From Spirochaetales bacterium (GTDB lineage: Bacteria > Spirochaetota > GWE2-31-10 > MWDO01): 59,536 bases of DNA. Both the position numbers and the translations under genes were made by a program. Shown one piece after another: positions 41,916 through 50,873 of this stretch; positions within the stretch are counted from its first letter, which is position 1; each line of letters starts with the position of its first letter. The stretch covers positions 1 through 59,536 of the forward strand of contig JAFYAI010000040.1 of the NCBI GenBank assembly GCA_017540815.1, written 5' to 3'. The notes below the pieces were generated by a model. The model had not been told where the DNA came from. It saw nothing but the letters and a program-made list of their open reading frames with translations, and searched no databases.

Positions 41916-43086
41916 CTCCGTTAATCATCATTATAATCGGCAGCATCAGAACAGCTGTTACAGCTGCTGCAATCGGCGTTTTATGCGAGATCACAATATC
42001 GTCATCGACATGACGAGGCGTATCAACCGCTTCATCGCCCAGCACCATTGCAAGGCTAAGAATGGCACACTTGATCATATTGTCTTCAGGTTCACGAGTT
42101 GTGAACAGCTGGAAGAACAGCCCCGGAGCGATGAATATCTTCATAATCCATGTTTTCTGGAACTTCGCCGAGAGTTTGAGCAGCTCATAGCTTATCGAAG
42201 ACACGATCGGCATACCTATTACAATATGGAATGCGATGACTATGAGATGCTGCAGCTTCGTCCCGAACTGAATATCAGCGATAGATTTGAACCACGCCAT
42301 TCTGTAAAGGAAAATATCAAAGAACGGAAAAACAAACAGAGTAATGAGGAATACGATGAATATAAAAGATGTACCGCATCTCGGATGAAGCCGTGTATGT
42401 TTCCTCACATTTTCGACTGTCAGATCATCGTGTGCTTCGTAAGTGTTTATCGTCTTATGCTCTGCACCGTGATAACCGAACACACGCTTCATATCAGGCA
42501 TCAGCGAGATGATCAGCACATATCCGAAGAATAACACCAGCCGCAGCACGCCGGATACAAGATTATACAGGAACGGATAATTCTCCGCAGTGAAAGTGTT
42601 TATATCTGGGAATATCTTATTGGCAACTTCCGGCAACATCCTCGGCACGATCATAAATATCACGATCACAATGGCGAAAGTCAGCAGCATCAGCAGCCAT
42701 GACAGAATAGTCTCCCAAATAGTCGGTTTTTTAGCATAGTGGTTGCTCGGCGATTCCTGCGTCCGTGCATCACCGACCCCCACCGCATCCTGCGGCGGCT
42801 CAGGAAATGCAATTTCTCCTGATTTGTTTAGTACTTTTGAACTTGTTATCATATTATCGACGAAGCCGACGATACCGCGGATAAACGGCCAGCCAAGCGG
42901 CTTTATTCGTTCTCCGATTGACGGTTTATCGCTGTATTCTTTATACAAACTGCCGTCAGGCTTCTTCACAGTGAATGCCATACCGGATTTGCCTCTCATC
43001 ATTACACCTTCGATGAGAGCTGATCCTCCGTAAGCCAGATTTTGTTCTTTAAGAGAACAAGATTCATTAGATGTATTTTTTTCCAT
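41899..43086 (-). CDS. DUF1385-family membrane protein (YqhQ-like)
   Basis: 395 residues. The start GGSALIEGVMMRGKSGMAFTVKKPDG (16-41) and the metal-binding-like YHGAEHKTINTYEA (~205), LHPRCGTSFIF and PLVSS/GIPVSSISYELLKL-like segments define DUF1385. Four to five hydrophobic helices lie in between. The molecular function of this widespread family is unknown. First gene of the operon; a terminator of the PPIase gene lies ~50 bp upstream of it. Confidence 0.9.
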   Translation of the reverse strand: MEKNTSNESCSLKEQNLAYGGSALIEGVMMRGKSGMAFTVKKPDGSLYKEYSDKPSIGERIKPLGWPFIRGIVGFVDNMITSSKVLNKSGEIAFPEPPQDAVGVGDARTQESPSNHYAKKPTIWETILSWLLMLLTFAIVIVIFMIVPRMLPEVANKIFPDINTFTAENYPFLYNLVSGVLRLVLFFGYVLIISLMPDMKRVFGYHGAEHKTINTYEAHDDLTVENVRKHTRLHPRCGTSFIFIVFLITLFVFPFFDIFLYRMAWFKSIADIQFGTKLQHLIVIAFHIVIGMPIVSSISYELLKLSAKFQKTWIMKIFIAPGLFFQLFTTREPEDNMIKCAILSLAMVLGDEAVDTPRHVDDDIVISHKTPIAAAVTAVLMLPIIMMINGDDNGI

Positions 43087-43150
43087 TTTATGTTCCTATA
43101 ATATCCAATTATATAATTATAACAACATTCTGCCCGAAAGTCAATCGGAA

Positions 43151-43192
43151 AATAAATAAAATCCCCGCATTAGCGAGGATTTTATTTATTTT
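43151..43192 (-). terminator. Terminator of the PPIase gene
   Basis: AAATAAATAAAATCC / GGATTTTATTTATTT with inner CCGC/GCG pairs; overlaps the PPIase stop codon. Confidence 0.8.
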
Positions 43193-44547
43193 TCCATTAT
43201 CACCTTTATATTCTTCTCATTTTCTTTGAACTTGCCTTCTTCAATCTCCGCTCGGTATAATTCATGACGGCGGTTTTTTGCATCGGACTGAGTGATCCTC
43301 TCGATGATAAAGTCTTTGACTTCGCCGAGCGGTTGGACTAACTCTTTGCCGCTGTCGGTTTTGAATGAAAACAGCTGTTTTTTATTCTCAAGATAGAACT
43401 TTAGTATCTCATCATCCGACGGCGGCACAGCGGCGGTATGCCGGATGATGTATTGGTCTTCCAATATTGCAGACCGCCGCTTCTCGTATTGCTGATGGAA
43501 CTCTTTCGTATCGGTGACTTCCGGCGACAATACTTTAGCAGAGATGATGATGTTGAGTGCCATATTTTCTACAAGACGCTCCAATTCATCCTGAGTCGGC
43601 TCAGGGAATGCTCCATTCTGACGAAGCTGATTCACATGATCATCGATCTGCTGCTTTGTGATCCGATCATTGCCATATTGAACCACTACAGTATCTGCAG
43701 CAGTGCCGCTGGACAGTGCTTCTTTATTAAAGACGAGTTTGCCGCTGCGAAGCAGTTTCTCATACCACTGTGACTCTAGTTCATTCTTCTTCATTGCGTA
43801 TATATCATCGTAAATGCTTTGGTCTGCGATCAATTCATCTGTCTTGCGTATTGTTATCTTAGACAGATACAGAATATGCAGTCCGGCATTAGTCTCGATG
43901 ACACCTGACATCTGACCTTCGGAGAGTTTGCCAAGTTCTTTGTCCAATTCATCATCAAGGATGCCGCGGCGTATCTGTCCCATATAGCCGCCGTCAGCAG
44001 CTGTAATATCCTCAGAGTACTTCTTCGCTGCATCTTGAAATGCTTCAAAAGTTTTGACATTCTTAGCCAGATCTGCCATAATGGAACGAGAGCGGGCAAT
44101 GCGTTTCTCATCCAGCGTATCGATGCGGCGGACTATCTGATACAGATCATAATATTTTCTATACGGAGCGTAGTCTGCTTCGGTAATGAGGATCTTATCT
44201 GTTACATTTTTTTTGAGGAGTATTTCATATCCTATATTTTTCTGAGCTTCGGTCAGCATTGTCTGAATGACAGGTTCGTTCTGCAGGCCTTCATCCAGTG
44301 CATGTCTGTATATGATTTGTTTGAGAGCGAGTTTGCGCACGATCTTGTAATAGTCGTCATAAGTCTTAATCTCGGATTGTTCCTGTGCCGAGTAGCCGTT
44401 GTATTCAGTGAAGAAGTCCGCACCTGTAACAGTGCCGCCATTGCTTACTGCAAGTGTCAGTTTATCATAACTTTTGCCACAGCTGCACAGCACTGCCGTC
44501 ATTAGGATTGACATCTTTATAAAGGTAGAAACTCGTTTGCCAGTCAT
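43186..44547 (-). CDS. Exported peptidyl-prolyl cis-trans isomerase (parvulin, SurA/PrsA-like lipoprotein)
   Basis: 453 residues. Hydrophobic N-terminus ending AVLCSCGK suggests a (spirochete-style) lipobox. A parvulin domain lies at ~125-240: FQDAAKKYSEDITAADGGYMGQIRRGIL and LSEGQMSGVIETNAGLHILYL are characteristic. N- and C-terminal helical regions (SurA_N-like) bracket it, and the C-terminal third repeats a weaker SurA-like pattern. It should assist folding of exported proteins. It stands upstream of the DUF1385 operon, separated by a terminator. Confidence 0.85.
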   Translation of the reverse strand: MTGKRVSTFIKMSILMTAVLCSCGKSYDKLTLAVSNGGTVTGADFFTEYNGYSAQEQSEIKTYDDYYKIVRKLALKQIIYRHALDEGLQNEPVIQTMLTEAQKNIGYEILLKKNVTDKILITEADYAPYRKYYDLYQIVRRIDTLDEKRIARSRSIMADLAKNVKTFEAFQDAAKKYSEDITAADGGYMGQIRRGILDDELDKELGKLSEGQMSGVIETNAGLHILYLSKITIRKTDELIADQSIYDDIYAMKKNELESQWYEKLLRSGKLVFNKEALSSGTAADTVVVQYGNDRITKQQIDDHVNQLRQNGAFPEPTQDELERLVENMALNIIISAKVLSPEVTDTKEFHQQYEKRRSAILEDQYIIRHTAAVPPSDDEILKFYLENKKQLFSFKTDSGKELVQPLGEVKDFIIERITQSDAKNRRHELYRAEIEEGKFKENEKNIKVIMEK

Positions 44548-44602
44548 TATATTCTCCGAAAAATATAGTTATTATATTAACGGCATTTTCAGATATTATG
44601 TG

Positions 44603-44659
44603 AATAAAATTTTTAAGACAGGTGCAGGAGAAGCCTGACCATGCCTTAAAAATTTTATT
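44603..44659. promoter_or_regulatory. 57-bp imperfect palindrome overlapping the dapL promoter
   Basis: AATAAAATTTTTAAG (44603-44617) pairs exactly with CTTAAAAATTTTATT (44645-44659). Inside, GGTgCAGG-AGAAG-CCTGACC forms a second stem. The right arm shares its last two bases with the dapL -35 box. Possible operator or mobile palindrome. Confidence 0.6.
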
Positions 44660-44686
44660 GACATAATTAGTAAAATCATATATTAT
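44658..44686 (+). promoter_or_regulatory. Promoter of dapL
   Basis: TTGACA (44658-44663), 17-bp spacer, TATTAT (44681-44686), 29 bp before ATG 44716 with AAGGAG between. Confidence 0.75.
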
Positions 44687-44715
44687 GGAACAAAATCAAA
44701 CAAGGAGTATATACA

Positions 44716-45945
44716 ATGGTTAAAATAAATCCGAATTTTTTGAAACTGCAGGGCAATTATTTGTTTGCCGAGATTGCCCGATTTGTAAAAGAGTACACAG
44801 AGGCTAATCCCGACAAGAAAGTGATCAAACTCGGTATAGGCGATGTGACTGAGCCACTCAATCCGACAGTGATTGCTGGGCTCAATGAGGGCGTTGCCGA
44901 GATGAGCCGACGCGAGACATTCCAAGGGTATCCGCCTTACGAAGGCTTTGACTTCGTTCGTGAGGCTATCGCTAAGAATGATTTTGCCGACAGGGGTATT
45001 AATATAAGCAAGGATGAGATTTTCGTTTCGACAGGTGCCAAAGAAGACACTGCTAACTTTCAGGAGCTTTTCAGCACAGATATGAGGATTGCTATTACTG
45101 ATCCTGTTTATCCTGTTTATCTTGATACGAATGTTATGAGCGGCAGAGGCGGTGACTTCGCTAACGGGCGATATACCAATGTGACTTATCTTGACTGTAA
45201 TGCCGAGAATAACTTTATCCCTGCCATTCCGACAGGCAAGGTTGACATCATATATCTGTGCTTCCCGAACAATCCGACAGGGCAGGTGGCAACCAAGGCA
45301 CAGTTGACCAAGTGGGTTGAATATGCGAAGGCTAACAATGCGTTGATTTTGTTTGACGCTGCTTACGAAGCATTTATCCGAGAGCCGGACATTCCGCATA
45401 GTATCTTCGAGATACCGGGTGCAAGAGAATGTGCCGTTGAGTTCAGAAGTCTTTCCAAGACGGCGGGATTTACCGGAACACGATTTGCTTATACGATTAT
45501 CCCGAATGATGTGATGATTACAGATGAGACTGGTGCTAAGCATCAGCTTAACAAAATCTGGGTTCGCCGACAGGCTACGAAGTTTAACGGTGTGTCGTAT
45601 ATTATTCAGAAAGGTGCAGCTGCGGTATTCACTTCGGAAGGTCAGATTCAGGTTAAGAAGACGATCGACTACTATCTGGAGAATACGAAGATTATCGGAG
45701 CTGGGTTGTCAAAACTCGGTATCAGTTATACAGGCGGCAAAAACTCTCCGTATATATGGCTCAAAACTCCCAATAATATGGGCAGCTGGGAGTTCTTCCA
45801 CAAACTGCTTAACGAAGCAAATGTTGTCGGCACTCCTGGTGTCGGCTTCGGTAAATGTGGAGAAGGTTACTTCCGTTTGACAGGATTCGGAGCAAGAGCA
45901 AATATCGAAGAAGCGATGGAGAGATTTGCGAAGCTGAAGTTTTAA
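44716..45945 (+). CDS. dapL: LL-diaminopimelate aminotransferase
   Basis: 409 residues, matching the family length. Class I/II PLP aminotransferase motifs: GIGDVTEPL (37-45), FQGYPPYEGFDFVREAIA, STGAKEDTANFQELF, YLCFPNNPTGQVA (~190), DAAYEAFI and the PLP lysine in SLSKTAGFTGTRFAY (~252). These features, including the GIGDVTEPL opening, are those of DapL, which makes LL-DAP from tetrahydrodipicolinate in one step for lysine and peptidoglycan synthesis. It is known from spirochetes, chlamydiae and plants. A Xer-type recombinase gene follows after 2 bp. Confidence 0.95.
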   Translation: MVKINPNFLKLQGNYLFAEIARFVKEYTEANPDKKVIKLGIGDVTEPLNPTVIAGLNEGVAEMSRRETFQGYPPYEGFDFVREAIAKNDFADRGINISKDEIFVSTGAKEDTANFQELFSTDMRIAITDPVYPVYLDTNVMSGRGGDFANGRYTNVTYLDCNAENNFIPAIPTGKVDIIYLCFPNNPTGQVATKAQLTKWVEYAKANNALILFDAAYEAFIREPDIPHSIFEIPGARECAVEFRSLSKTAGFTGTRFAYTIIPNDVMITDETGAKHQLNKIWVRRQATKFNGVSYIIQKGAAAVFTSEGQIQVKKTIDYYLENTKIIGAGLSKLGISYTGGKNSPYIWLKTPNNMGSWEFFHKLLNEANVVGTPGVGFGKCGEGYFRLTGFGARANIEEAMERFAKLKF

Positions 45946-45947
45946 TC

Positions 45948-46850
45948 ATGACTCTTCAGGATCTTGTTTACCGCTATAAAGACTATATCGCTTCGGAGAA
46001 ACAGCTGTCGGCGAATACGATAGCCGCTTACTACGAAGATGTGTCGCAGTTCTGCGAATATCTGACTTCGCTTGATGATGACATTGAAGATATAAGGGAT
46101 TATTTCACTATCGAGAAGATCGACAGTTGGCTTGTGGAGCTTCATCAGAATGACATAACAGCCAGATCGATAGCCCGCAAACTGTCAGCGTTGTCGCTGT
46201 TTCTGAAATTTCTAAAAGTCGAAGAAGTCATCGATGACAATCCGTCATCGATGATCAATCGCCCTAAGATCGGCAAGCATGCACCGATGTATCTCACACT
46301 TGATGAAGTAGAGCGGTTTATCGGCGGGTTCGACATTACCAAGCCGGAAGGCTTGCGTGACAGAGCGGTATTTGAGATGATATACAGCTGCGGGCTGCGT
46401 GTGTCAGAGCTAAGCGGGCTTGATATTGGCTCGGTCTATACCGAAGAAGGTCTTGTGCGTGTGTTTGGTAAAGGCAGCAAGGAGCGGCTTGTGCCGATAG
46501 GGCAGCGGGCGTTATCATATCTGCAGTCATATCTGACCGAGAGTCGCCCGCTGCTGGCCCGCAAGGATAAGCGGACTAATGCTCTGTTTCTGAATTTCCG
46601 CGGTGAGCGGCTGTCGCGCAAAGGTATCTGGCGTAATCTCAAGATTACAGCCGGTCTCGTTGGTATTGAGAAGGATTTCACCGTGCATACGCTGCGGCAC
46701 AGTTTCGCAACGCACCTGATACAGAATGGAGCTGACCTGCTTGCGATACAGATGCTGCTCGGTCATGCCAGTATTAACACGACGGAGATATACACTCACC
46801 TTGAGACGAGTCATCTCCACGATGCGTATAATAAGTTCCATACGGATTAA
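45948..46850 (+). CDS. Tyrosine recombinase, XerC/XerD type
   Basis: 300 residues from ATG 45948, two bases after the dapL stop. N-terminal SAM-like DNA-binding domain (LVYRYKDYIASEKQLSANTI). Catalytic residues: Arg in CGLRVSEL (~147), Lys in FGKGSKER (~175), HTLRHSFATH (His/Arg, ~247), LGHASINTTEIYTH (His and nucleophile Tyr, ~270-282). Length and order fit chromosome-dimer resolvases XerC/D rather than phage integrases. Which of the two it is cannot be told without the partner. Confidence 0.92.
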   Translation: MTLQDLVYRYKDYIASEKQLSANTIAAYYEDVSQFCEYLTSLDDDIEDIRDYFTIEKIDSWLVELHQNDITARSIARKLSALSLFLKFLKVEEVIDDNPSSMINRPKIGKHAPMYLTLDEVERFIGGFDITKPEGLRDRAVFEMIYSCGLRVSELSGLDIGSVYTEEGLVRVFGKGSKERLVPIGQRALSYLQSYLTESRPLLARKDKRTNALFLNFRGERLSRKGIWRNLKITAGLVGIEKDFTVHTLRHSFATHLIQNGADLLAIQMLLGHASINTTEIYTHLETSHLHDAYNKFHTD

Positions 46851-46871
46851 AATCCTGTTTGTTCCATTCTT

Positions 46872-48029
46872 TTATTCTATCTCCGCTTCTCCGTCACTGC
46901 ACTTCACAGTTTTGGTCGGAATGCTTTCATTCCAAAATTTCTCTTTTTTTATCGATTCCCACTGTTCAATTGTGCCTTTGAATTGAATATCCGTTAAGGC
47001 TTCACAGCAGCTGAATGTGCTTCTACCGATATTCACAACGCTTGCCGGAATGATAACGGATTTAAGTTTGCAGGATTCAAACAGTTCGTAAGCAAGCATT
47101 TTCACTCCGTCTGGGATTTCTGCCGTTTCAGCGTCGCGGTCATAATATTGCATTGCACACATATTTGGTTCATAGATTTGGAAGCCGTGCTGCTCAATTC
47201 TGCCATTGGAGCAATATATATAAGGATTGGAGTTTACAATCAAGAGCCATTCTTTGCCTTCGATCTCTTCAAACTGCTGTTTTGTTCCACCAAATGTTAC
47301 CAGCAGATTTCGCCTTCTGCCGCCGAATGCTCCCCGTGCAAATCTTTTGACGCTTGCAGGGATAAATGTCATTTCAACCTCATCTCTGATATTATAGATT
47401 TCTTCCATGCCGTCATGAAACATTTCCTGATTTTTTGCTGCGTATTCGTATGCATCATCTGAAATATAAGCAAAACTTTCAAATTCTTCTGCTCCTGCGT
47501 GTGAGGGATGTTCTATCGCTTCGTAATAAGATTCTTTGCCTTGTGCGATTATTCCTTGAATGAAGTCACCGAATCCGTCGTCCGACCCACCACCGTAGGA
47601 TTCCCACAGTTTTCTGCAAAGCGGTTCTTCGTAAAATCTGCCTCCAAGTTCACGGCGAATGTCGTCAAAGACTTCTATTATATCAGGGCAATCCAAAAGT
47701 TTTTTGACAAGGTAATCATGCTGTTCTTGCTGACTGCCGTCTGTCTTTTTAATAGATTCGTCGATAAGTTTCCAGAATTCATATTCGTACATTCCTTTGG
47801 ACTCATACTTCTTCTGTCCGTCGAGTATAAACATCTTATCCTTTTTGGATTCAATTTCGCCGTTTCGGATTTCGTCATCCCAGACTTCCGGCTTGATTTC
47901 TTCAAATGAGACAGAGATTGCTTCCTGCTTGCAGCCCCATTCTTCGAGGAATACCTTATTGATGCGGTCTGCGACTTTTTTCTTAATGTCTTCGTCTTTC
48001 GGGTATGCTTTGATAGCGATATATGGCAT
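46872..48029 (-). CDS. Three-domain fusion: tautomerase-like, DUF4240 and BspA-type leucine-rich repeats
   Basis: 385 residues. Residues 1-55 look like a 4-oxalocrotonate-tautomerase fold with Pro2 (PYIAIKAYPKDE) and VFLEEWGCKQEAISVSFEE. Residues ~82-175 match DUF4240 (FWKLIDESIKK, LDCPDIIEVFDDIRREL, ESYYEAIEHPS). The C-terminal part has BspA-type repeats: EIPDGVKMLAYELFESCKLKSVIIPASVVNIGRSTF and FKGTIEQWESI. No signal peptide, so it is cytoplasmic, unlike surface BspA proteins. Function unknown. It is a single gene convergent with the recombinase and downstream of the Ppx gene. Confidence 0.75.
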   Translation of the reverse strand: MPYIAIKAYPKDEDIKKKVADRINKVFLEEWGCKQEAISVSFEEIKPEVWDDEIRNGEIESKKDKMFILDGQKKYESKGMYEYEFWKLIDESIKKTDGSQQEQHDYLVKKLLDCPDIIEVFDDIRRELGGRFYEEPLCRKLWESYGGGSDDGFGDFIQGIIAQGKESYYEAIEHPSHAGAEEFESFAYISDDAYEYAAKNQEMFHDGMEEIYNIRDEVEMTFIPASVKRFARGAFGGRRRNLLVTFGGTKQQFEEIEGKEWLLIVNSNPYIYCSNGRIEQHGFQIYEPNMCAMQYYDRDAETAEIPDGVKMLAYELFESCKLKSVIIPASVVNIGRSTFSCCEALTDIQFKGTIEQWESIKKEKFWNESIPTKTVKCSDGEAEIE

Positions 48030-48058
48030 AATTGACTCCTTTGTTCATGAGTTAAGTA

Positions 48059-49603
48059 TTATTTCATCTTGACCCGCAGTTTCGGCTTGATGCCGTATAT
48101 GAACTCAAACAGGTCTCGCTTTGATTTGAAACTATACCGCTCGGTGAAGAGATCTGTTTCTGTCACAGCCGTAATGATGATAGGTGATAATTCATTATCG
48201 GTAATCGTGACTCCTACATCACTGACGAGCTGCAGATGGGTGCTGTCGAGACTGTCGGCGAGTCTGAGAATGGCTGCCAGCTTCATTACTATTACTTTAT
48301 TTTCACGGGACAGAGCGGCATAATCAGGATGATTAGGTTTGGGGATAGAGCGGCGATGGTATCTGGCTATATTTGCGATAATATCACGCTCTTCATCGGT
48401 AAAGAAGAAGAAATTCTGCGACTTGATAATATACAGCGAATGTTTGTGGTGCGATGACGGAGAGAGAGACATCCCGACATCATGCAGAATAGAGGCACAC
48501 ATAAGATATAATTTCTCCCGATCTCCGAGATGGTGGAGCTTCTGAGTCTCGTCGAAGATCTTCATCGCAAATCGTGTAACAGTCATAGCGTGTTTCTCAT
48601 CATAGTTGAGTTTGCGTCCAATGTTAATCGCATTGATCCTCAGCTGGAGTCTGTTTTGCCGATACAGAGACTGCTCTCCGTCAGTCATTATCTGTTCGTA
48701 GATCATACCGTCACGCAGTGATATTTTCGGGATGTACACATCATCGAAGTCGAAGAAGTCTATAATCTTGGAGAATATGAAACACTTCACTTGGAATGTC
48801 TCAGTGTAGTCATAAGGTATCTGCAGTTTGTGGACAAGTTCTTCCTCAGAGTAATCCTGTATCTGTGCGATGAACTTCTGCATATTGGAGCGGTTCATAT
48901 ATCCGGCTTCCGGGTCTTTTGATTTGATCAGATCCTGCAGCAGTTCAAGTTCCGCACCGATGCCGAATACGACATTTATCTTTGATTTCGGTATCTCCCG
49001 CTTAATGCTGCTCAGTTCATGGTCGATCGTGACTTTCAGATAGTTAAGGAAGTTTTCTTCGAGATTAGTCGAGTTGTCGAAGACCTGCTTGACTTTCAGT
49101 GCTCCAATCGGGAATGATCGTGAGAATACTATCGCCTTTTTGCTGAATATTATAATATCGACAGAGCCTGAGCCGACTTCAACGAGTCCTTTGTATTTGC
49201 TGGAGTCATCGTTTTTGTAATTATCATTGTATTTGATCGCCTGATATATATAGTTGATCTCTTTGCTGACTGTCAGAACTGTCAGATTAATTCCTGCTTC
49301 GTAGCGGACACGATCAAGGAATAGGTCGATATTCTCAGCGTCATTGAGAGTCGTCGATGTCACTGCGGTAATCGTGTCGGTTTGATACTCATCGCACAGC
49401 CGCTTGTATCTCTTAAGGATAAGGATAGACTCATCTATACTGTCTGTGTCAATGCGGCCCTTGTCGAAAATATCTTTGCCTATCGTGACATGGACACGCA
49501 GTTCTTCCAGAACCGTAATGTGATCCGGATTATCTCCGATCTCCCAGAGACTCATCCTAATGGCACTTGAACCTACATCAATTGCTGCTATTCGTTTCTT
49601 CAT
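48059..49603 (-). CDS. Ppx/GppA phosphatase family protein with HD-like C-terminus
   Basis: 514 residues. The actin-like fold begins with IAAIDVGSSAIRMSL (5-19, phosphate loop) and continues with AVTSTTLNDAENIDLFL and GLVEVGSGSVDIIIF (phosphate-2 loop). An HD-type helical domain follows (LMCASILHDVGMSLSPSSHHKHS, ~396-418). The family hydrolyses polyphosphate or pppGpp. It overlaps the downstream end of the CorC-type gene by 26 bp, so the two are probably co-transcribed. Confidence 0.88.
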   Translation of the reverse strand: MKKRIAAIDVGSSAIRMSLWEIGDNPDHITVLEELRVHVTIGKDIFDKGRIDTDSIDESILILKRYKRLCDEYQTDTITAVTSTTLNDAENIDLFLDRVRYEAGINLTVLTVSKEINYIYQAIKYNDNYKNDDSSKYKGLVEVGSGSVDIIIFSKKAIVFSRSFPIGALKVKQVFDNSTNLEENFLNYLKVTIDHELSSIKREIPKSKINVVFGIGAELELLQDLIKSKDPEAGYMNRSNMQKFIAQIQDYSEEELVHKLQIPYDYTETFQVKCFIFSKIIDFFDFDDVYIPKISLRDGMIYEQIMTDGEQSLYRQNRLQLRINAINIGRKLNYDEKHAMTVTRFAMKIFDETQKLHHLGDREKLYLMCASILHDVGMSLSPSSHHKHSLYIIKSQNFFFFTDEERDIIANIARYHRRSIPKPNHPDYAALSRENKVIVMKLAAILRLADSLDSTHLQLVSDVGVTITDNELSPIIITAVTETDLFTERYSFKSKRDLFEFIYGIKPKLRVKMK

Positions 49604-50873
49604 CGTTGTTTCTTGCCTGCCCTTTATGATTTAATATTTTTATCTTATTGACAACTCTGTCCGTTGCTTCGATAATCTCAAATTCCACACCTTGGTATGT
49701 GACTCGCTCTCCTTTGCGGCCTATCCTGCCGAGTGCAATATTGACTATGCCGCCGAGTGTCTGGACATCATTGTCGCCGAAGTCGATCCCGGTCGCATCT
49801 GTAAAGTCATCAAGGCTCATCCTTGCATCGTATATATTGCCTTTTGTATTCAGCCTGTCAGTGCTGCTTTCATTAATGGCGGCATTCTCAGGTATGATCT
49901 CATCTACTATGTCTTCGAGAGTCAGTATACCGCACGCTGCACCGTATTCATCGACTACCACGCCCATATATTTGCGGTTGCGTTTCAGTTCAGGCAGGAT
50001 CTGTATAACAGGTTTGGTTGACGGCACGATATACAGTTTGTCTTTATATTCGGACAGAGGCTCTTTGTCTGCCGCACCGAGCACCGAGACTGCGTTGACT
50101 GTGCCGACTATATTGAAGATATTGTTCTGATATACAGGCATGCGGCTGAATGTGTATTTGCGGATGAGCCGACGGAACTCTCCGACAGTTACATTCTCAT
50201 CTATGGCGATAACATCGTTGAGATGTACCATGACATCAGCTGCTGTTATCTCATTAATATCGAATACATCTTCGATAATCTTCTTCGTTTTCTTAGAGAT
50301 GTTTGCCGATTTGCCGAGGACAAGCAGCTCCAGCTCGTCTCTTGTCATTGACTGACCGTCTTTTGTGCCGAGCATATTGTTGATGCCTTTACTGATACTG
50401 CTTATACAGAGCATAAACGGATAGAGCATTAAGTATGCAGTCTTGATCAGATTGGCATTCCGCAGAGCCGTTTCATTCGGATATTTCCGAGCAACATACA
50501 TTGGATACAGCTCGCCGAATATGAGTACCAGCGGCACCATTATGCACGATGTAACGGTATCGACAGAGATGACTTCATGTGTTACAGCGTTGATATTGTC
50601 TTGCAGAATGTTGCCGAACAGATAATCACTGCATACAGTCGAGATAATGTTAGCCAGATTAGTGCCGACAAGCGTAGTGCCGAACAGCCGTTCCGGATTG
50701 TTAAGCAGTGCAAGGATTATGTTCGCTCGCTTATCGCCGGATCTGGACGAGTTTTTCAGTTTGAGCCGATTGGAACTGAGCATAGCCATCTCACTGTTGG
50801 CGAAGAACCAGCAGGTGGCGATGCAGAGGATTATCATTGTCGGCAATATATATAACAATATAGTATTCATCAT
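49578..50873 (-). CDS. CorC/HlyC-type membrane protein (CNNM DUF21 + CBS pair), second copy
   Basis: 431 residues. Four hydrophobic segments of a DUF21/CNNM domain (1-180, with SEMAMLSSNRLKLKNSS), two CBS domains (MVHLNDVIAIDENV..., VVDEYGAACGILTLEDIVDEIIPE) and a CorC_HlyC C-terminal domain (ALGRIGRKGERVTYQGVEFEIIEA). The family is linked to magnesium or cobalt efflux; older annotations call it haemolysin. The start ATG overlaps the stop of the neighbouring paralogue (ATGATG), giving a coupled tandem pair. Confidence 0.9.
   Translation of the reverse strand: MMNTILLYILPTMIILCIATCWFFANSEMAMLSSNRLKLKNSSRSGDKRANIILALLNNPERLFGTTLVGTNLANIISTVCSDYLFGNILQDNINAVTHEVISVDTVTSCIMVPLVLIFGELYPMYVARKYPNETALRNANLIKTAYLMLYPFMLCISSISKGINNMLGTKDGQSMTRDELELLVLGKSANISKKTKKIIEDVFDINEITAADVMVHLNDVIAIDENVTVGEFRRLIRKYTFSRMPVYQNNIFNIVGTVNAVSVLGAADKEPLSEYKDKLYIVPSTKPVIQILPELKRNRKYMGVVVDEYGAACGILTLEDIVDEIIPENAAINESSTDRLNTKGNIYDARMSLDDFTDATGIDFGDNDVQTLGGIVNIALGRIGRKGERVTYQGVEFEIIEATDRVVNKIKILNHKGQARNNDEETNSSN

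Noticed and set aside
45948-46850. Phage or integron integrase marking a mobile element
   Set aside because: Length, motif order and coupling to dapL fit a chromosomal XerC/D-type recombinase; no attachment-site repeat was seen.
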